From the NCBI GenBank assembly GCA_938049075.1, contig CALICZ010000026.1, positions 1 through 8,286 on the forward strand: a stretch of 8,286 nucleotides of DNA, in the 5' to 3' direction. Origin of the DNA: an uncultured Candidatus Saccharibacteria bacterium (GTDB taxonomy: Bacteria > Patescibacteriota > Saccharimonadia > Saccharimonadales > Saccharimonadaceae). The position numbers and the translations under genes were made by a program. How positions within the stretch are numbered: the stretch's first letter is position 1; each line of letters opens with the position of its first letter. Below are positions 4,704 through 8,286 of the stretch, piece after piece. The notes under the pieces are model-generated. The model worked only from the letters and a program-made list of their open reading frames with translations, was not told the origin of the DNA and ran no database searches.

Positions 4704-7652
4704 CTACCCCTGTGGCCGCTCTGCATACCGCTCATACACAGCGCGGTTGGCGGCGTTGGTATTGCGGCGGAGCTCTGGAGTATTGAGAATGCGATAGGCA
4801 TCGTGGCGAAGGGCTTGGTGACGCTCAGCATAGGCTTGATCGAAAGTCGGCTCGATGGCAGCACGCTTCTCGGGCGAGAGGGTGCGAAGATACGAGTCTT
4901 TGATCTGCTGGTAGTCGGGCAAGTCAGGGATGCTGTAGATCAGCTCTAGCGCGCCATCATTTGCCCCAGCGAAGTTCTCTGCCTTGAGCCGCCCCTCAAA
5001 GACCTGCCGCAGCGAGTGCATCTTCTCGGCAGCCGCACCGTTGTATTCGCCGCGCAAGATCGCATCGTACGTCACGTCATTCACAAATGGCACCGCACTT
5101 GCCACCCCTGAGGCCACCGCCTCAGCCGAGACAGTGGCGCGCGCATCGTAGTTGTACCCCTGACGCACCTGCACCGTACCATCGTCTGCCACATATTCGA
5201 TCTCGCGGCCAGTCTCGCGGATGATCTCACGCTTTTGGCCAGCCGAGCCGGCACGGAATTGGTGCTCGATGGCCGCCTCCTTCACATATTCATTATCCGC
5301 CCGGAAGGTGTGCTGGTTGCCACTGGCATCGGTGAGGGTAATGGCAGTATCGCCCGTGGCAGCCATGGCCTGCCATTGGCTGCTGTTGAGCTTGAAGTGG
5401 CGCATCAGCTGGTCTTCCGCCGCAACATGCTCACCAAACTCCTTGCGCAGCCGCGCCGTCTGGCCTGCCACCATCAAGTTCTTATGCCCTACCCCTGTGG
5501 CGTAATCTTGCAGCGTTTGGCCATCGACCATCCGGCGGCGCAGAGCAACGCCATCGCCATCACGCAGCACCACACCATCGGCATTGGCCACTGCCCCATC
5601 GGCGAGGAGCTCACGGTCGATCTTCGCCCGCACTTCGCGCTGGGCCATCGCACTGCGGATCTCCGTTAACGCACCCACCTCGGCCGCTGCATAGGCGCGC
5701 CGCCCCAGGCCATGGCTCAGGCCAGCTGGCACCTCACCGCCAAGCTTCAGCTCATCATAGAGCGCGTCGAGCTTGTGGGCAGCATTTTTGGCTTCATCAG
5801 TGGTGAGCTGGGTGCTGAGTGCCCGCTGCTTCAGTTCATCATCCTGCAAGAGGCGTACATTCCAGGCTCGGTCGCGCCGCGCTGCTGCCTCCTTGCCACG
5901 CAGGTCGGTGTAGCGGTTATATTCATCGTTGCTCCGCCCCACCGCTGATAGGTCGGCCATTGTTTCAAAGCGCTTGGTGTAGGCATCGGTTCGCTGCTGG
6001 ATGGCGCGCTTCTTGAGGGCCCGCCGCCGCGCTGCATTGCCCAGCCAGTTGCGCTGCGCATCGCCAGCAAGCACGCGCGACTTGCGCAGGTCTGCCCGCT
6101 GCCGTGCCCAGGTCCGCGTTCGGTCGACGATACCACGCCGCGGGTCATTCATAATCGCGCCCAGCCGCCCTAGCAGCGAGCCGCTCATCCGCACCACAAA
6201 GGGCGTCAGCATCAGTGGCACCACCTGCACTGCCAAGCCAAGGATGATCAGGTTAAGGTTATTCGCATCCTTACCATTCGTCAGGATAGCTACTCCTGCC
6301 AGGCGCGATCCACCAAACAATATCGACATCAGCGGAAACATCAGCATCATCGTCATAAAGAGATCCTTCCACTTATCAAAATACTTCTCTGTACTAGGCA
6401 GTACATGCAACAAGAAGGCAAAGGGCGAGACAATGACAAGAATGGTGATGAGCGCCTGGCGCGCCGCAATAATCACCGCAGCGATGATGACTGCCAACAG
6501 CACACCGACCAGCAGCGGAATAGCCATCGCCAGTGCTCCATCGGTCGCACCCACCAGTGCGCTCACTCCCACCACCGCACCCACCGCACCAGCGCTACCC
6601 GTCAGCAGGGCGCTCATGACATTGGGCCAGGTGATTTTGTTGAGCGTGTTATAATCCGCCCCATTGACCGTCGAGGCAATATTGACAAACAGCTGCTGCA
6701 GCTGGAAGCCAAGTATATTGGAAATATCGATCGCTGCCGCACACAGCCAAAACGACATATTGACGACGATAATCGACACGACAAGGCGCGGAAACATCTT
6801 CTTGATGCCATAATTGCTAATGCCAACACTGGTAACTTGCGAATAAATCACGATGAGCGAGACGATGATGAAGGCAATATTGGCCAAGTCGCGCATGATC
6901 GCCCAAAAGCGAAAGAGTGTGCCATCGCCGCTAGACTGGAGTGGCTGCACCGCCAAGTACTGCGCCACCTGCTGGTAGAGCTGGTCAGTGATCCACGCCA
7001 TAAAGTTACTCACTGGGCAGACGATCCAGCCAATGCTACCCAGCGCTGTGCCACTACAACTGGTCGTGGCACCATCATCTTTATCTGTTTGCTCGGCGGG
7101 TTTGTCTTGGGGCTGGTTGTCACCTTGATTCTTGTTTTTGTCGTTTCCTGCCGCCTGGCCGTTTTGGTTATTACCGTTGTTTTGGGCGTTTTGTCCTGCC
7201 TGGGCGTCATTATTTTGGTTGTTTTGTGGCGCGGCTTCCTGCTGCCCCGAGATAGTAATAGCGCTCGCATCACCTAGTTTGTTATATATATTCGGCTCGA
7301 CGAAAGCATACTCCACGTACGTCGCTTCTTTTGCACGCAGCGGATCAGTGCCATTGGGAAAAATAATGGTCTGGCGTCGATCTGATGCCGGCGTATATTC
7401 GTAGAGGTGTACACCAGTGGGCAGGCCACGCGCCGTTAGTTCTTCGTTGCTAGCCTGATGTGGCTTGAATGTGTTATTACGAAAAACGAGATCCTCACCT
7501 TGGCGCTGCGCCGTCTCGGCAGCATGCACTGGCACAGGAGTAGCGAGCGCGAGCGCGAGCCCGAACAGCGCCGTCACTAGTAGTGCCAGCCACCCCGTAT
7601 ATTGCCGCAGACAACCCCTCGCCCGCGCAACCACTCGCCACGCTCTGTTCAT
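4704..7652 (-). CDS. VirB6/TrbL-like type IV secretion system channel protein with large cytoplasmic tail
   Basis: The protein has 982 residues from ATG 7652. A TTG at 7691 in the same frame would add 13 residues but overlaps the promoter and puts non-signal sequence before a clear signal peptide. Domains in order: signal peptide 1-44 (cleavage likely after PVHA); extracytoplasmic domain ~45-135; Q/N/D-rich low-complexity linker ~137-190; Cys199 and Cys212 around 'SIGWIVCPV', a motif I associate with VirB6/TrbL-like proteins of Saccharibacteria and other CPR bacteria; then hydrophobic segments at ~250-271, 288-315, 345-369, 372-418, 430-457 and 463-488. After NDPRRGIVD (~502-510) comes a charged, helix-rich tail of ~470 residues with no recognised enzyme motif. 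VirB6/TrbL proteins form the inner-membrane channel of type IV secretion systems; the helical core fits this. The tail and N-terminal domain are unusually large. The divergent pilin gene supports the role. VirB4, VirD4 and relaxase genes are not in this window. Confidence 0.75.
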   Translation of the reverse strand: MNRAWRVVARARGCLRQYTGWLALLVTALFGLALALATPVPVHAAETAQRQGEDLVFRNNTFKPHQASNEELTARGLPTGVHLYEYTPASDRRQTIIFPNGTDPLRAKEATYVEYAFVEPNIYNKLGDASAITISGQQEAAPQNNQNNDAQAGQNAQNNGNNQNGQAAGNDKNKNQGDNQPQDKPAEQTDKDDGATTSCSGTALGSIGWIVCPVSNFMAWITDQLYQQVAQYLAVQPLQSSGDGTLFRFWAIMRDLANIAFIIVSLIVIYSQVTSVGISNYGIKKMFPRLVVSIIVVNMSFWLCAAAIDISNILGFQLQQLFVNIASTVNGADYNTLNKITWPNVMSALLTGSAGAVGAVVGVSALVGATDGALAMAIPLLVGVLLAVIIAAVIIAARQALITILVIVSPFAFLLHVLPSTEKYFDKWKDLFMTMMLMFPLMSILFGGSRLAGVAILTNGKDANNLNLIILGLAVQVVPLMLTPFVVRMSGSLLGRLGAIMNDPRRGIVDRTRTWARQRADLRKSRVLAGDAQRNWLGNAARRRALKKRAIQQRTDAYTKRFETMADLSAVGRSNDEYNRYTDLRGKEAAARRDRAWNVRLLQDDELKQRALSTQLTTDEAKNAAHKLDALYDELKLGGEVPAGLSHGLGRRAYAAAEVGALTEIRSAMAQREVRAKIDRELLADGAVANADGVVLRDGDGVALRRRMVDGQTLQDYATGVGHKNLMVAGQTARLRKEFGEHVAAEDQLMRHFKLNSSQWQAMAATGDTAITLTDASGNQHTFRADNEYVKEAAIEHQFRAGSAGQKREIIRETGREIEYVADDGTVQVRQGYNYDARATVSAEAVASGVASAVPFVNDVTYDAILRGEYNGAAAEKMHSLRQVFEGRLKAENFAGANDGALELIYSIPDLPDYQQIKDSYLRTLSPEKRAAIEPTFDQAYAERHQALRHDAYRILNTPELRRNTNAANRAVYERYAERPQG
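7083..7244 (-). repeat. Low-complexity Q/N/G/D-rich coding tract in the VirB6-like gene
   Basis: About 54 codons (residues ~137-190) are almost all Q, N, G, A, D and K, written with repeated AAC/AAT/CAA codons. The tract lies between the folded extracytoplasmic domain and the first Cys-containing membrane-proximal segment. It is probably a flexible spacer outside the membrane. Such tracts are prone to length change by slippage. Confidence 0.7.
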
Positions 7653-7666
7653 GTCTTGTTCGACAT
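7649..7666 (-). CDS. Possible 5-codon leader peptide (MSNKT) overlapping the VirB6-like start
   Basis: On the minus strand ATG at 7666 opens a five-codon frame that ends at TGA 7651-7649. Its stop overlaps the VirB6-like start in an ATGA arrangement (ATG 7652-7650). It begins exactly 6 nt after an extended -10 box, so it would sit at the very 5' end of the transcript. The VirB6-like ATG itself has only a poor Shine-Dalgarno. Ribosomes that begin on the leader could re-initiate at the overlapping ATG. A frame this short can arise by chance, hence low confidence. Confidence 0.3.
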   Translation of the reverse strand: MSNKT

Positions 7667-7672
7667 TAGCAT

Positions 7673-7681
7673 AATATAGCA
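7673..7681 (-). promoter_or_regulatory. Extended -10 promoter (TGCTATATT) of the VirB6-like gene
   Basis: On the minus strand TGC (7681-7679) precedes TATATT (7678-7673), a 5/6 match to TATAAT. The predicted transcription start is near 7666, an ATG 6 nt downstream of the hexamer. No convincing -35 is present 16-18 bp upstream. The spacing equals that before the ABC ATPase and spermidine-synthase-like genes. Confidence 0.45.
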
Positions 7682-7746
7682 CAGTGGTCAAGTTTTTGTT
7701 GCCTACAGCTCAAAGCTCGACCAGCTCTCCTGCCTCTGCCCCAGTC

Positions 7747-7775
7747 TTTACAACACCGCTCGTATCGTATACACT
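7747..7775 (+). promoter_or_regulatory. Candidate promoter of the VirB2-like pilin operon
   Basis: TTTACA (7747-7752, 5/6 to TTGACA), a 17-bp spacer and TACACT (7770-7775, 4/6 to TATAAT) are seen. TATACA at 7768 with a 15-bp spacer is an alternative -10. Transcription would start near 7782, leaving a leader of about 10 nt that holds AGGAA (7783-7787). It diverges from the VirB6-like promoter ~70 bp away. Confidence 0.4.
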
Positions 7776-7791
7776 ACAGCGTAGGAATAGT

Positions 7792-8184
7792 ATGATGAAA
7801 TATAAGCGGTTAGTTTTGGGGCTGGGTGCGGTGCTATGTCTTGGCGCTGCTAATACTGCGCCAGTGGCAGCAGCTGGTGGCGGCTGTGGTATCATTGATT
7901 TTACAGGCGTAAGCTGCTCCCAGGAGGCCTCTCCAAAAGATAAGGGAGAGGACAATATCTCTAACTTACTCATTGGCATTCTAAAGATTATGAATATCGG
8001 AGTCGGTATTGCAGCCGTTGGTGCACTTATTTATGCTGGCATCCTCTACTCTACCGCCAGTGGCGACGCTAACAAGACAGCCCAGGCCAAGACAGTTATT
8101 ACTAATGTTGTTATCGGTATTTTAGCGTATGCAGTCATGGGTATTGTGCTCAACTTTCTCGTGCCAGGAGGAATCCTCCGATGA
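7792..8184 (+). CDS. VirB2/TrbC-like pilin subunit
   Basis: The protein has 130 residues from ATG 7792. AGGAA (7783-7787) lies 4 nt before this ATG and 7 nt before the adjacent ATG at 7795, so either may be used. The order matches VirB2/TrbC pilins: signal peptide ~1-28 (cleavage after VAAA), a short region with Cys32 and Cys42, a long hydrophobic helix ~58-86 (GILKIMNIGVGIAAVGALIYAG), a short polar loop (STASGDANKTAQAK, ~87-100) and a second helix ~101-124. In such systems the mature subunit sits in the membrane and polymerises into a pilus or envelope conduit. Small pilin-like proteins with this 'Y-S/T-x-S/G-D/N..KA..AK' loop occur widely next to VirB4/VirB6 genes in CPR bacteria. The two cysteines could form a disulfide (inference). 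Its TGA stop overlaps the next gene by ATGA. Confidence 0.75.
   Translation: MMKYKRLVLGLGAVLCLGAANTAPVAAAGGGCGIIDFTGVSCSQEASPKDKGEDNISNLLIGILKIMNIGVGIAAVGALIYAGILYSTASGDANKTAQAKTVITNVVIGILAYAVMGIVLNFLVPGGILR
8167..8179 (+). promoter_or_regulatory. Hairpin enclosing the Shine-Dalgarno of the gene after the pilin
   Basis: GGAGGA (8167-8172), one central A, then TCCTCC (8174-8179) is a perfect inverted repeat that contains the Shine-Dalgarno AGGAGG (8166-8171) of the gene starting at 8181. If folded (GGAGG/CCTCC with an AAT loop) it would hide the ribosome binding site. A ribosome finishing the pilin gene would open it, favouring coupled translation. Confidence 0.45.
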
Positions 8185-8286
8185 TTCGCCGTCTTGCTAC
8201 TTTTGGGTTTACTGTTGCTGCAGTTTTTTCCTTTATACTTGCCTCTCCAGTCCATGCTGCTGCCCCCTGTTCACCACCAAGCTTCC
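8181..8286 (+). CDS. Secreted protein, N-terminal part only (runs off window)
   Basis: Thirty-five residues are visible. ATG 8181 overlaps the pilin stop (ATGA) and has AGGAGG 9 nt upstream at 8166-8171. The sequence is a clear signal peptide: basic MIRRL, hydrophobic ATFGFTVAAVFSFILA, then SPVHA with likely cleavage before AAPCSPPSF. The VHA-A cleavage region resembles that of the VirB6-like protein. Operon position and tight overlap suggest an exported component of the same type IV secretion apparatus, possibly another pilin-like or accessory protein. Too little is present to name a family. Confidence 0.65.
   Translation, partial: MIRRLATFGFTVAAVFSFILASPVHAAAPCSPPSF

Noticed and set aside
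6405..7277. 290-codon open frame on the + strand inside the VirB6-like gene
   Set aside because: It is antisense to the hydrophobic and Q/N-rich codons of the VirB6-like gene. The His/Arg/Asp-rich product has no start signal and looks artefactual.
7540..7565. GCGAGC-type tandem repeat
   Set aside because: It simply encodes the alternating Ala-Leu hydrophobic core of the signal peptide of the VirB6-like protein.
7653..7691. TTG start 13 codons upstream for the VirB6-like protein
   Set aside because: The stretch covers the -10 box, and ATG 7652 begins a typical signal peptide.
1..8286. tRNA genes, rRNA, CRISPR arrays, insertion sequences or transposases
   Set aside because: I looked by eye on both strands and found no T-loop-like GGTTCGANNCC context with an acceptor stem, no regularly spaced repeats and no transposase motifs.

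Overview
The window looks like DNA of a Candidatus Saccharibacteria (TM7/CPR) organism, bases ~910-8286. It is joined at its left end to about 0.9 kb of very GC-rich DNA of actinobacterial character, bases 1 to ~910. The Saccharibacteria assignment is inference. It rests on the VirB6/TrbL-like protein with its 'IGWIVCPV' motif, the small VirB2/TrbC-like pilin beside it, the moderate GC content and the general look of the proteins. Oral and other Saccharibacteria live on actinobacterial hosts such as Actinomyces/Schaalia. The left piece is therefore either host DNA mis-joined in assembly or, less likely, a real host-to-epibiont insertion.

Layout. (1) Bases 3-~911, +: a flavin-dependent monooxygenase/oxidoreductase fragment lacking its N-terminus. 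(2) Bases ~908-1042, -: the first ~45 codons of a membrane spermidine-synthase-like protein, cut off at the same point, so both genes are broken at one junction. (3) Bases 1043-1384: no convincing gene, but a 126-nt irregular hairpin with a perfect 15-bp base stem, and a smaller hairpin. (4) Bases 1385-1672: a 95-residue three-helix membrane protein with an ideal Shine-Dalgarno. (5) Bases 1669-1785: a second long folded element, starting at that gene's stop codon. (6) Bases 1871-3830: a two-gene NatA/NatB-type ABC exporter. (7) Bases 3889-3966: a hairpin terminator and then a near-consensus promoter for a 211-residue unrecognised membrane protein (4011-4646). (8) Bases 4670-4692: a terminator hairpin between convergent genes. 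(9) Bases 4704-7652, -: a 982-residue VirB6/TrbL-like type IV secretion channel protein. Across a ~140-bp control region lies a divergent operon with a VirB2-like pilin (7792-8184) and a translationally overlapping secreted protein that runs off the window.

How it fits together. The right third is part of a type IV secretion/conjugation-like envelope apparatus: polytopic channel, pilin subunit and an accessory exported protein. The middle is a housekeeping-type ABC-2 exporter operon.

The most distinctive pattern is at the starts of three transcription units (spermidine-synthase-like gene, ABC ATPase, VirB6-like gene). Each has an extended -10 box (TGC + TACAAT/TACAAC/TATATT) exactly 6 nt before an ATG, the geometry expected of leaderless mRNAs. 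Other genes in the same window use conventional Shine-Dalgarno sites. Hairpins, promoters and family assignments were read by eye, with no database or folding computation.
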